33,811 bases of DNA, taken from the NCBI GenBank assembly GCA_037444075.1, contig JBBIND010000047.1, positions 1 to 33,811 on the forward strand. Reading direction: 5' to 3'. Origin of the DNA: JBBIND01 sp037444075 (GTDB lineage: Bacteria; Acidobacteriota; Terriglobia; Bryobacterales; Bryobacteraceae). Both the position numbers and the translations under genes were made by a program. Below, in pieces: positions 23,153 to 31,853 of this stretch (within the stretch, counting starts at the first letter, position 1; every line of letters begins with the position of its first letter). The notes beneath the pieces are model-generated. The model saw nothing but the letters and a program-made list of their open reading frames with translations, did not search any database and had not been told where the DNA came from.

Positions 23153-24678
23153 ACCAGAACAACCAACCACAAGAGACCCAGGCAGTGGACGCAGGCGGGA
23201 ATAAGAACACCACCCTGGACACAGGCTTTTTCGGTCATCCTCGAGGGCTATCCACTTTATTTTTCACAGAGTTATGGGAACGGTTCAGCTACTACGGGAT
23301 GAGGGCGCTGCTGATTCTGTTCATGACGGCATCAGCGGAACGGGGCGGCTTGGGCTTCGACGTGGCGTCCGCAGGGGCGGTATACGGGCTGTATACAGCC
23401 ATGGTTTACCTGCTCAGCCTGCCCGGCGGTTGGGTGGCGGACCGCATCCTCGGTCAGCGGCGGGCGGTGCTCTACGGGGGCATGCTGATTGCCCTGGGCA
23501 ATTTTTCTCTCGCAGTACCCGGGCTGCTCACGTTCTTCGCCGGTCTGCTGATCATCACAGTGGGAACGGGCTTGCTGAAGCCGAATATCAGCATGATCGT
23601 AGGTCAGCTGTACGCGAGCGGGGATGCCCGGCGCGACGCAGGCTTTTCGATCTTCTACATGGGGATCAACATCGGGGCTTTCCTGGCTCCTCTCGTATGC
23701 GGGTACGCGGGGCAGAGAGTCAACTGGCACCTGGGCTTCGCCATCGCCGGCGTGGGGATGACGCTGGGCACCATCCAATACTGGCTGGGGCGCGCGAGAT
23801 TGGGAGAGGCAGGACTTCACCCCGTGCCGCCCGCATCCCCTCAGGAACAGGCTCGGCTGGTAAAGAGGTTCTGGCTGGGCGCCGTTCTGGCAGGCGCGGG
23901 CGTGGTCACCGTGGCGTTGCTCCACCTGCAAGGAGTCATACAGCTTTCTGCCAGCCTGGTGAGCGACGCCTTCGGGACGGGCCTGTTCCTGGCTGTGGCC
24001 GTGGTCTTCGGATGGCTCCTGTTCGGAGGGAATTGGACGCCGGTGGAACGCAAGCGCCTTATCGTAGTGATCGGGCTGTTCGCGGCTTCGGCCGTCTTCT
24101 GGTCTCTGTTTGAGCAGGCAGGCTCGACACTCAATCTCTTTGCCGACCGCAGCACGGACAAACGCGTGGCCGGGATGGAATTCCCCGCCAGTTGGTTTCA
24201 GTCCCTGAATTCGCTGTTCATTATTTCACTCGCGCCCGTCTTCGCTTACCTGTGGGTGAAGCTAGGCAAACGGGAACCGTCCAGCCCGGCCAAGTTCGCC
24301 TTTGGACTGATGTTCGCGGCGCTCGGTTTCACCGTACTCATCCATCCCGCCACGCGCGCCGCCGGCGGCGAGCAGGTGAGCCCCTTGTGGCTGGTGTCGA
24401 CCTACCTGCTTCACACCGCCGGAGAGTTGTGCCTGAGCCCGGTAGGACTCAGCGCCATGACCAAGCTGGCGCCGGCCAGAGTGGGCGGTCTGCTGATGGG
24501 GGTCTGGTTCCTGTCACTGGCGGTGGGCAATTACATGGGGGGCCGGCTGGCGTCTCTGTACGAGACGCTGCCCTTGCCTTCGCTCTTCACGGCGGTGTCG
24601 ATTTTCGGCCTCGCGGCGGCCTTGGTCCTGCTACTGTTTGTGAAGCCCATGCGACGGCTTATGGGCGGCCTGAAGTAG
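23143..24678 (+). CDS. POT/PTR2-family proton-coupled peptide transporter
   Basis: A 511-residue transporter of the POT branch of the major facilitator superfamily, importing di- and tripeptides with protons across the inner membrane. The proton-coupling motif ELWERFSYYG (the ExxERFxYY consensus) lies at residues 43-52. GTGLLKPNISMIVGQLY and FSIFYMGINIGAFLAPL match the PTR2 family signatures, and about 14 hydrophobic helices are visible. It overlaps the ABC-ATPase gene. Either the ATG at 23143 or the one at 23149, which forms an ATGA overlap with the previous stop, could be the start. A peptidase gene follows 37 bp later, fitting peptide uptake and breakdown. Confidence 0.93.
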   Translation: MAMNQNNQPQETQAVDAGGNKNTTLDTGFFGHPRGLSTLFFTELWERFSYYGMRALLILFMTASAERGGLGFDVASAGAVYGLYTAMVYLLSLPGGWVADRILGQRRAVLYGGMLIALGNFSLAVPGLLTFFAGLLIITVGTGLLKPNISMIVGQLYASGDARRDAGFSIFYMGINIGAFLAPLVCGYAGQRVNWHLGFAIAGVGMTLGTIQYWLGRARLGEAGLHPVPPASPQEQARLVKRFWLGAVLAGAGVVTVALLHLQGVIQLSASLVSDAFGTGLFLAVAVVFGWLLFGGNWTPVERKRLIVVIGLFAASAVFWSLFEQAGSTLNLFADRSTDKRVAGMEFPASWFQSLNSLFIISLAPVFAYLWVKLGKREPSSPAKFAFGLMFAALGFTVLIHPATRAAGGEQVSPLWLVSTYLLHTAGELCLSPVGLSAMTKLAPARVGGLLMGVWFLSLAVGNYMGGRLASLYETLPLPSLFTAVSIFGLAAALVLLLFVKPMRRLMGGLK

Positions 24679-24715
24679 CATGGGATGAGGAAAGGAACCG
24701 GCGCTGCATTCGGGC

Positions 24716-25891
24716 ATGAATCTCACTGAAATACAGAAAGCGCTCCGCGAGGAGGGGCTGGACGGCTGGCTTTTTTTCGATCACCACCACCGCGACCCGC
24801 TGGCGTACCGCGTGCTTAAGCTAAGACCCGAGCGGGAACCGACCCGGCGTTGGTACTACTTCATTCCCGCCGTGGGAGAGCCGAGGGGGCTGGTTCATCG
24901 CATCGAACCCCGCATGTTGGATGCGCTGCCCGGCGCGAAACTCCCTTACGCCGGCTGGGAACAACAGTTGCAGGGTCTGCGGACACTGCTCGAAGGCTGT
25001 TCGCGTGTCGCCATGCAGTACTCTCCGCGCTGCGCGGTGCCCTACGTATCCATGGTGGACGGGGGGACCATCGATCTCGTGCGCGAACTCGGGGCCGAAG
25101 TGTGCAGTTCCGCCAATCTCATCCAGGTGTTTGAGGCACGATGGAATCAGGCCCAATTGGATGCACATCTGAAAGCAGCTGCAATCGTCGACGAAATCCG
25201 GAGAGAGGCTTTTGCCGAAATCGGCCGGAGGCTCCGCAATGCCGAACCCGGCAGCGAATGGGACATCAAGGAGTTCATCCTGAAGGCTTTCGCGAATCAA
25301 GGCCTCGTAACCGATCATGGCCCGATTGTGGCAGTGAATGAAAACTCCGCCGACCCTCACTATGAGCCCAGCCGGGAACGGAATCGCGACATCCGGGCAA
25401 ACGACTGGGTTTTGATCGACCTCTGGGCCAAAGTGGACGCTCCCGAAGGTGTCTATTACGACGTTACCTGGACCGGCTACTGCGGCTCGGCGGTGCCCGA
25501 CAGGATGGCGAAGGTCTTCGGCATCGTGACTCGAGCCCGCGACCTGGCCGTGGAATTCGTGCAGCAGGCGGTGGCGTCCGGCCAACCTCCTTGCGGCTAT
25601 GAAGTGGACGACGTGGCGCGTGGACATATCCGCGAACAGGGCTACGGCAGCCAATTCGTTCACCGCACGGGCCACTCGATAGGCAGGGAAGTCCACGGCG
25701 CCGGCGCCAACATGGACAACCTTGAGACGCATGACGAGCGGCGCATCATTCCCTGGAGCTGCTTTTCAGTGGAACCAGGGATTTACGCGGACGGTTTCGG
25801 AGTGCGCTCCGAGGTTGACGTGTTCGTGGATGAGACACGGGCTTTCGTCACGGGCGAAGTGCAACGCGAACCCGTGGTCATAGCGGTTTGA
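24716..25891 (+). CDS. M24-family metallopeptidase (Xaa-Pro aminopeptidase-like)
   Basis: A 391-residue protein with the two-domain layout of prolidase/aminopeptidase P: a creatinase-type N-terminal domain (to about residue 145) and a pita-bread catalytic domain. All five expected metal ligands are present: Asp235 (LIDLWAK), Asp249 (YYDVTWT), His320 (HRTGHSIG), Glu353 (SVEPGIY) and Glu366 (RSEVDVF). It has no signal peptide, so it is cytoplasmic. Its position behind a peptide importer suggests cleavage of imported proline-containing peptides. The substrate is an inference; some M24 members act on other amides. Confidence 0.9.
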   Translation: MNLTEIQKALREEGLDGWLFFDHHHRDPLAYRVLKLRPEREPTRRWYYFIPAVGEPRGLVHRIEPRMLDALPGAKLPYAGWEQQLQGLRTLLEGCSRVAMQYSPRCAVPYVSMVDGGTIDLVRELGAEVCSSANLIQVFEARWNQAQLDAHLKAAAIVDEIRREAFAEIGRRLRNAEPGSEWDIKEFILKAFANQGLVTDHGPIVAVNENSADPHYEPSRERNRDIRANDWVLIDLWAKVDAPEGVYYDVTWTGYCGSAVPDRMAKVFGIVTRARDLAVEFVQQAVASGQPPCGYEVDDVARGHIREQGYGSQFVHRTGHSIGREVHGAGANMDNLETHDERRIIPWSCFSVEPGIYADGFGVRSEVDVFVDETRAFVTGEVQREPVVIAV

Positions 25892-25895
25892 AACG

Positions 25896-27533
25896 ATGCA
25901 GCGTCTTCTGTGGGTTCTGATTCTGGCCCTGCCGCTGGCCGGCGCTGATCTGAAACGCCACTCGCGCGAGGGCAACCTCTTCAAACTGGAACTGACTGAA
26001 GGCGCGGGCGAGATCGAGTGGGTCAGCACGTCTTCCTTCCGCTATACGCTGCGATGGCGCGCGCCGCTGGAGCCGCGAATGCCTGCCAACCGCGATCCTG
26101 TCGATGTGGATGTGCGCAACCGGGCTTCGCAGCTCGAGTTCCGCACCCGCTATCTGACGGTAGCCCTATTGAAGAAAGGACTCACGCTGAGCGTCCGGGA
26201 CGCCGATGGCGAAACCCTCATGGCAGACGCTTCCCCCGTCAGGCGGCAAGGGGGCAAAGTGATCGTGGAGCGCACCGTACAAGCCGATGAAAAGTTCTAC
26301 GGCTTGGGCATCCGCGCGGTGGCTTCCCCCGATTTGCGCGGCAGCCTGGTGGAGTCATCGAATCCGCTGTTGCTGTCGAGCGCCGGTTACGGGCTCTACT
26401 ACGAGGCTCAGGGCACGACCGTATTTGACTTGGCCAAGGGCAATCCGAAACTTGTCCGGACTTTGATCGGCGAGGGCGAGGAGCTGAGCTTCTTCTTCCA
26501 TTACGGTCCTTCGCCCAAAGAGATCCTGGAAGAACGCCATAGCGTGACTCCAACCGTGCGCGCGTTCCGTCCGAGGGATGCGGAATTTCGGCATTCCGTT
26601 CCATCGCACCGCAGCGTTTACCTTATGCCCGCGCCTGCGGGTACGGGGTGGGAGGCGGTGTCGGAATGGGTGCATTCCCTGGTTCATGCCGGTTTCTCCG
26701 GGGTGCTGGTTCCGGCTTTTGATTTAAGCGCATTCCGCCAGGCAAGCGACGAGGTCTACCGCCGCGCCGCGCAGCTAAGCCTTTTTCTGCCGGTATCTTA
26801 CAGTTCCGTGGGAGCCGCGTCTGAACCGGCTGGGCGCCGTGGGGTTCAGCAGCGGCTCGTTCGGGACAGGAAGAGTTGGACGCCGTACCTGATGGCCTAC
26901 CTCGACGAAGCCCGGGAACGCGGTCTGCCCGTGGTTCGCCCCCTGGCGGTGCGGTTCTCCAAGGACGCGGAGGGCGCCAAGATCGGCGATCAGTTCATGC
27001 TCGGCGACGAAGTTCTGGTCGCGCCGGTCCTTTCGCCCGGTTCTTCACGCCGCGTGTATCTTCCAATGGGCAGGTGGACGGATTTCCGCACAAACCGCGC
27101 GTATGCTGGGCGGCAATACGTCGAAGTGGAGACCGTTAAGGGCTCCATTCCGTTCTTTGTGAAGAATGGCTCCATCCTGCCGCTCGAAACAGCTCCAAAT
27201 CGCCTTCAGATCCATTACTTCCCGAACCTCGCCGCGGAGTTCTTCCTGTATGAGCCGGACCTGAACGACGTTACTCAACTGCACGCCGCACCGGCGGGGG
27301 ACTACATGCGGTTTGAGATGAACTCCAAGATAGAGCGCGAATACGCCTGGGTAGCGCACCACGTCCCAGCGGTTCGGGGAGTAGAGTCCGGAGGCCAAAC
27401 CTACTCTGAGGCGCGCGCGGCGGATGCGCTCAAACCCGGGCAATGGTTCTACGACAAGGCTCGCGGCAACCTGCACGTCACGGTGAAAGCCTTGGTAGAC
27501 CGTCAAGTGATCGTCAACGTGACCTTCCAGTGA
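25896..27533 (+). CDS. Secreted GH31-like protein lacking most of the catalytic barrel (probable pseudoenzyme)
   Basis: A 545-residue exported protein (signal peptide at residues 1-17) clearly related to GH31 alpha-glucosidases at both ends. The N-terminal beta-sandwich includes KFYGLGIRA (133-141) and FHYGPSPKEILEE (201-213). The C-terminal half includes HAGFSGV (254-260), FDLSAF (265-270, the equivalent of 'SDIGGF'), LMAYLDEARERGLPVVRPL, GDEVLVAPVLSPG and NGSILPL. Between about residues 214 and 245 only some 30 residues remain where the family has roughly 250. The nucleophile 'WxDMNE' and acid/base 'GDN' blocks are gone, so hydrolysis is unlikely. The frame is intact from signal peptide to stop. 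It begins four bases after the peptidase stop. A carbohydrate-binding role is possible. Confidence 0.82.
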   Translation: MQRLLWVLILALPLAGADLKRHSREGNLFKLELTEGAGEIEWVSTSSFRYTLRWRAPLEPRMPANRDPVDVDVRNRASQLEFRTRYLTVALLKKGLTLSVRDADGETLMADASPVRRQGGKVIVERTVQADEKFYGLGIRAVASPDLRGSLVESSNPLLLSSAGYGLYYEAQGTTVFDLAKGNPKLVRTLIGEGEELSFFFHYGPSPKEILEERHSVTPTVRAFRPRDAEFRHSVPSHRSVYLMPAPAGTGWEAVSEWVHSLVHAGFSGVLVPAFDLSAFRQASDEVYRRAAQLSLFLPVSYSSVGAASEPAGRRGVQQRLVRDRKSWTPYLMAYLDEARERGLPVVRPLAVRFSKDAEGAKIGDQFMLGDEVLVAPVLSPGSSRRVYLPMGRWTDFRTNRAYAGRQYVEVETVKGSIPFFVKNGSILPLETAPNRLQIHYFPNLAAEFFLYEPDLNDVTQLHAAPAGDYMRFEMNSKIEREYAWVAHHVPAVRGVESGGQTYSEARAADALKPGQWFYDKARGNLHVTVKALVDRQVIVNVTFQ

Positions 27534-27600
27534 GCGCCGCCAAGACGGCAACCTGCCGGACCCGAGAGCAGGCGCGAACCTCTTACAGCCCGGCCGGGAA
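27534..27600. other. Convergent intergenic region
   Basis: The 67 bp between the converging GH31-like (plus) and beta-helix (minus) genes should contain transcription ends. I find no stem followed by a U run on either strand, so no intrinsic terminator is called. Confidence 0.4.
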
Positions 27601-29931
27601 TCAGGGAGCGACTCTGAGAGGAGGCGCGTTGCTCGCCACACCGCCGACAGTCAATTGGAGCGCATGCTCCCCGGCGGGTAACCCCTCGGGGACAATCAGA
27701 TTCGCCTGGTAGAGACCCAGGTATCCGGGAGTCAAACCGAGGAAGAGGATTCGTGCCGGCAAACCGCCGATGGAGGCTGTGGCCGGCAGAGCCGCTCTGA
27801 AAAGCGGCGAAAACCGAGCCGGACCGCCGTCCGGCGGCGTGCCATCCAGCGGTCCCGCACCCGTCAGATAGACTACGATCGCCTGGCCGGGGCGCGCAGG
27901 GCGCGAAGCGCTGACCAGGGCTCCGGAATCAGGGTGCTGCGCCACAGCATGACCGTCCGTTCCCATGAAAATGCCCGGCGCCGCCTCGGCCAACACGATG
28001 GACGCAGAGGCAGTTTCATGGTTGGGCGCTGTGAACCGCAGAACCGGTGAGCCGACAGGCGCGCTGAAGGGGATGTGAATGTTCCACTGCGACCCTCCGG
28101 CATGCAGCACCGTGGCGCGGTGCGCGCCAACTCTCACCTCCGTCCCGCTGGCTGAAACAGGCAAGGCTCCGTAAACGGAAACCAGGGATCCTGGAGCCAG
28201 AGGAGCGTAGGCGCCGGAAGACGCTGCATTTACAACGCCGCCGGCGTTGATGCCGAACACAGATCCCCGGCAGACCTCGGCCAGCGTAGCAGCCGCTAGT
28301 CCCGTCCGCTCATGGAGGAGCGCCTCGTGCAATGAGTCGGGCTTCAAGCCGGCCTGCCCAACGCCTTCGTAGAGCACATTGCGCAGAGCGCTCGGGCGCG
28401 TTCCCGTTTGGAAGCCGGGGCGCGCGAGGATGCGTTCCCCCGCGCGGAACGGATTGCCCACGCTATCGTCATAGACCTGGTGAGCGCCCGGCCCTCCGGC
28501 CACGATGGCCTCCCCATCGGGTGACGGCTTGATGTGAACCTGTCCTCCCGTGCTGACCCTTCCTCGAATACCGTCACCTTCAAAGTTCCATACGACGCCA
28601 TAGCCCAGCGTTTCGTAAGCGCCCGTGCTGAAGTTCCCGCGATTGTAGGACGTAAGGTTGTTGCCGTTGCTCTGCCTGTGACGGTCCCACAGCACGCCGT
28701 GAATGAAGGAGTGGTGCGTGTCATCGCCCTGCGTGGCGTTCGAGGAAGAGCAACCGGAGTACACCAGCACGGAAGTCAGCGCGCGCTGGGAGGTGAAGGG
28801 ACGCCGCGCGTCGTCAACGGAACTGCTCTTCAGCAGGATGTTCTGGGAACTGTGGATATGGAAGCCGTACCCATAGCCGTCATCGCCATAATCCTGCGCG
28901 CCGCGCACATGGCTGTCCAGGAAAGTGAGGCGGGCCGATTGCAGGCTGTAGAACCCGAACCGCGGCATGTTGCGCACCACGACGTCCGCGGTCCACCCGT
29001 TGCGCACCCCCTCAAAGAAGACGCCCGTCCCCAGCGGGCGTTGCGTGGCGCTGTTGCGGTTGTTGGCGAACTCGATTGTCAGCCCTCGTATGCCGACGTT
29101 CTCCACCATGCGGTTGTCGGTATAGCGCAGCTGGATGGGATTGTTGGCGGGGTCGAGGTCCCAGGGAATGGGAGCGTCGAAATACAGCCTGCGTCCCGAA
29201 CGAGCAAGCACCTGCCGCAGGTAAGTGAAAGAGAACGTCCGGTTGCTGCCGTCAGCAACCCAGCGGTTGGGAGCCGTGGAATGGCGGTCCACGAAGGCAT
29301 CCCAGAAATACTGCTGGACCACCACCCAGTCCCCTGGGTTCACCCCGCCGGCGTCATCGGAGTCGACGTGAAAATCGCCTCGCCGGATTCTGTGAGTAAT
29401 GCGCCCGATTACCCTGCCCTGGTGGGTCCACCCCTGGTTCCAGGCCCCTACCACCTTGCCGAACGTGAAGACGCCTTCGTTCGAGGCTTCCCGCGGAACG
29501 TAAGACTCCGGAACATGGATGTTGGTTCTCCCGCTGCCTGCGCCTTCCACGGCGACGTTGTGATGGGGGATGGTGATCGTGCGGTCGATGACGAAGCTGC
29601 CTTGCGGAATCCGGACGACGCCACCGCCGGCGCGCCCGACCGCATCGATAGCCTGTTGCAGCTCTGAGGTGATGTTCCCGGCCCCCTCCACGACGGACAC
29701 CCGGCAAGGGACTTCCGCTAATGGGCGTGTTCCGAGACGGTAGCCTGAGTACGAGTAGTCGTCCAACTGCCACACCCGCCCGTCGAAATCGACGGGGGTG
29801 CGGTGGTAGTGTCCCGCTCTGGTGGGGAGAAGAGCCGATTCCCAATTCTGGGGAATGCCCGGAACGGCGAAGGCCAGCAGCAGACAGGCCAGCAGTGCCG
29901 GGGACGCGGCCAGTCTTGAGTGACGCTCCAT
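27601..29931 (-). CDS. Secreted right-handed beta-helix (pectate-lyase-like) protein with TIGR03437 domain
   Basis: The ORF is open to 30057, but ATG 29931 has GGAGAA upstream and starts a proper signal peptide (MERHSRLAASPALLACLLLAFAVPG), so I use it (776 residues). After a short N-terminal region, AVGRAGGGVVRIPQGSFVIDRTITIPHHNVAVEGAG is the typical first turn of a pectate-lyase-3/parallel beta-helix fold. That fold continues through repeated turns such as NVGIRGLTIEF, DVVVRNMPRFGFYSLQ and NILLKSSSVDDA. From about residue 555 a Solibacter C-terminal domain (TIGR03437) begins at GGVVNAASSGAYAPLAPGSLVSVYG and runs to the end with YQANLIVPEGLPAGEHALQLTVGG. It may bind or cleave an acidic polysaccharide at the surface; catalytic residues cannot be assigned. 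Confidence 0.87.
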   Translation of the reverse strand: MERHSRLAASPALLACLLLAFAVPGIPQNWESALLPTRAGHYHRTPVDFDGRVWQLDDYSYSGYRLGTRPLAEVPCRVSVVEGAGNITSELQQAIDAVGRAGGGVVRIPQGSFVIDRTITIPHHNVAVEGAGSGRTNIHVPESYVPREASNEGVFTFGKVVGAWNQGWTHQGRVIGRITHRIRRGDFHVDSDDAGGVNPGDWVVVQQYFWDAFVDRHSTAPNRWVADGSNRTFSFTYLRQVLARSGRRLYFDAPIPWDLDPANNPIQLRYTDNRMVENVGIRGLTIEFANNRNSATQRPLGTGVFFEGVRNGWTADVVVRNMPRFGFYSLQSARLTFLDSHVRGAQDYGDDGYGYGFHIHSSQNILLKSSSVDDARRPFTSQRALTSVLVYSGCSSSNATQGDDTHHSFIHGVLWDRHRQSNGNNLTSYNRGNFSTGAYETLGYGVVWNFEGDGIRGRVSTGGQVHIKPSPDGEAIVAGGPGAHQVYDDSVGNPFRAGERILARPGFQTGTRPSALRNVLYEGVGQAGLKPDSLHEALLHERTGLAAATLAEVCRGSVFGINAGGVVNAASSGAYAPLAPGSLVSVYGALPVSASGTEVRVGAHRATVLHAGGSQWNIHIPFSAPVGSPVLRFTAPNHETASASIVLAEAAPGIFMGTDGHAVAQHPDSGALVSASRPARPGQAIVVYLTGAGPLDGTPPDGGPARFSPLFRAALPATASIGGLPARILFLGLTPGYLGLYQANLIVPEGLPAGEHALQLTVGGVASNAPPLRVAP

Positions 29932-30010
29932 GTCCGATTCTCCAAACAAGCCGGGCGTTTCGTCAAGCGCGCGCGTGAAAAGCTGAGGGTGAAAGCCCGG
30001 ATATTGGCCT

Positions 30011-30652
30011 TCAGAACATGAAGCCCACGCCGACGGAGCCTTCCAATTGGCGCACAAGTCCGCCTGACTTCACGGGGTCTTCAAAAGTCAGATCGTACGG
30101 TTTCCCGCCGATGTACTGCCGGACATCCACGCGCACCAACGCGTGCTTGAACAGCTTCAGCTTCAGGCCGCCGCCATAGTTGAGACCATAATTACGCGTG
30201 GGGAAGCCTTTCCATTCTGAAAACCCCGGCTCCGCATAATCGTGCGCTTGGACCCCACCGGTCATGAAGGGACGCAAGCGTTCGCCAGCCGGCATGAAGT
30301 ACATGAGGAAATTGTAGAAGGCTTGCCGGACGGGCACTTCGTCTTCTCTAAAGATGTCCGGTCCTCTGGTGCCTTCCCTCCCTACCCTGGCTCTCACTAC
30401 CGCCCGGTTGTACATGTAGCCAACTTCATGGCCGTAGTAGCCGCGGGTGTTCAAGGTGAGGCGTGCTCCGTAGCCTTCCCGTCCGAGGATGCGTGTATCT
30501 GTATCCTTGCCATCCCTATCCGCACTGGAGCCCAGCTTGGCGGCGTTCCAGCGGGGATAGCCGGCAACGAGGGAAAACTCCATTCTCTGGGCCTGGGCGG
30601 CGGCCGTTGTCAAAAGACAAAGAAGGGCGCCGCGCACGATGAACTTCGACAT
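30011..30652 (-). CDS. Small outer-membrane beta-barrel protein
   Basis: A 213-residue exported protein. ATG 30652, with an AGGA six bases upstream, begins a good signal peptide (MSKFIVRGALLCLLTTAAAQAQ); the ORF is open to 30670. The mature part alternates polar and hydrophobic or aromatic residues with turns (EFSLVAGYPRW, RLTLNTRGYYGHEVGYMYN, NYGLNYGGGLKLKLFKHALVRVDVRQYIG) and ends in GSVGVGFMF, a terminal aromatic strand typical of BAM substrates. It resembles OmpA/OmpX-like eight-strand barrels in size. No specific function can be assigned. It sits 79 bp upstream of the beta-helix gene on the same strand, so they may be co-transcribed. Confidence 0.8.
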   Translation of the reverse strand: MSKFIVRGALLCLLTTAAAQAQRMEFSLVAGYPRWNAAKLGSSADRDGKDTDTRILGREGYGARLTLNTRGYYGHEVGYMYNRAVVRARVGREGTRGPDIFREDEVPVRQAFYNFLMYFMPAGERLRPFMTGGVQAHDYAEPGFSEWKGFPTRNYGLNYGGGLKLKLFKHALVRVDVRQYIGGKPYDLTFEDPVKSGGLVRQLEGSVGVGFMF

Positions 30653-30842
30653 TATTCTTCCTGATTCCATGTCAACGCTGATTTGAAAACCACCAGACTG
30701 CCAGGCTCAACTAGCCAACTGGCGTCACGGCGCCGGCGTCAGAACTCGCCGGAATCACGACAAACATCCAATGTAGCGCACGGCGGGCACTTGGCGGGAG
30801 GACCGCCTGTACGGAGTGTGGAGCGGGCGGATGTTCTCGATA

Positions 30843-31799
30843 TCAGTCCGTGCGTGCCGCTTTGCGCCCACGGCCGGGCGGCATGGTCTGCTCCAAGAGG
30901 CGTTCCATTTGCTCTTCAGGGATAGTCAGCGTGCCTTTCACCGTCCTGCCATGAACGTCGAGTTCGAGTTGGCTGACCAGGTCCACGGTGTTTGCCTCGC
31001 CCCTGCCGGCGTTCAATTGCAGCAGGCTCACCAGGAACCTCACTACGTCGGAAAGCGCCGTGGCGTCTCTTTCGGACCGGGCGACGGCCTCGCCGCTGAG
31101 CACCACCTCATTGCCGAACCTGGCGCCCCCGCTGTATTGCTCGATGGCCTGGATGAGATCGCCTTTCATCGCACCGCCCACGGTGGGGTTCGGGACGCGG
31201 CCCGCCAGCAAAGCGGGTGAACCGACGGACACGAACCAGGCATCGTTGCGGGCGCTCATCTCAGTGGCTTTTGCGGCAAGCGCCGCGGAGGGGCGCGCGC
31301 CGGAGCGCCAGCGGTCAACGGCAGCCTTGACTTCTTCCTCCTGCCCGGCGACGGCCAGACTGCCGTTCAAAAAGGCCACACGGCCCGAATCCTGCTTGCT
31401 GCCCGCCAGCAGTTCCACTCCTCGGTAGGTCACAATCGGTGCACCGTGGGCCGTGGCCTGAGCCCGCAAGCGCTGCACGTCAAAAGTGCCACGTGCCGCC
31501 ATAAGAGCCTGCCGCTGATCTCCCAGGCCGCGCGAGGCAAGCATAGCCTCCCGCAGGTCGCGCCGAGGGTCAAAGCCTGTGGCGGCAGTCAACTTCTCCA
31601 TATCGTCAGCCCCAGGGCCCATGCGTTGGAGCACGTACTGCCCGAAGCGCGACGCCACGGCGCGGTCCGCGTGCACCCCAGCGAGTAGAGTCGAATCCGC
31701 GGGCATGAGCGCGAGGAGCGCCGGGTCGGCTGCGGCCAGCGTACCCACGGCAAGCAACGCGATCAAAGCGATCTGAAGCATCCGAACAACTGTCTGCAT
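30843..31799 (-). CDS. Secreted protein of unknown function
   Basis: A 318-residue exported protein. The start at 31799 is supported by AGGAGG six bases upstream, and it gives a signal peptide (MQTVVRMLQIALIALLAVGTLAAA); the ORF is open to 31829. The mature protein begins DPALLALMPADSTLLAGVHAD and is rich in Ala, Arg and Leu with mixed alpha/beta character. It includes FGQYVLQRMG, FDVQRLRAQA, RVAFLNGSLAVAG and LVSQLELDVHGRTVKGTLTIPEEQ. I have seen this type of 'lpADs.ll.gvd' periplasmic protein only as an uncharacterised family in acidobacteria and relatives, and I cannot name a function. It lies 54 bp after the ribBA stop on the same strand. Confidence 0.75.
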   Translation of the reverse strand: MQTVVRMLQIALIALLAVGTLAAADPALLALMPADSTLLAGVHADRAVASRFGQYVLQRMGPGADDMEKLTAATGFDPRRDLREAMLASRGLGDQRQALMAARGTFDVQRLRAQATAHGAPIVTYRGVELLAGSKQDSGRVAFLNGSLAVAGQEEEVKAAVDRWRSGARPSAALAAKATEMSARNDAWFVSVGSPALLAGRVPNPTVGGAMKGDLIQAIEQYSGGARFGNEVVLSGEAVARSERDATALSDVVRFLVSLLQLNAGRGEANTVDLVSQLELDVHGRTVKGTLTIPEEQMERLLEQTMPPGRGRKAARTD

Positions 31800-31853
31800 C
31801 TGGTTCCTCCTACATAACCACGTACGCACTGAAACGCGAAAAGTTCCACGCTC

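Noticed and set aside
28534..29667. Plus-strand open frame of 377 residues opposite the beta-helix gene
   Set aside because: The opposite strand carries a signal peptide, beta-helix and TIGR03437 domain; this frame shows no family resemblance.
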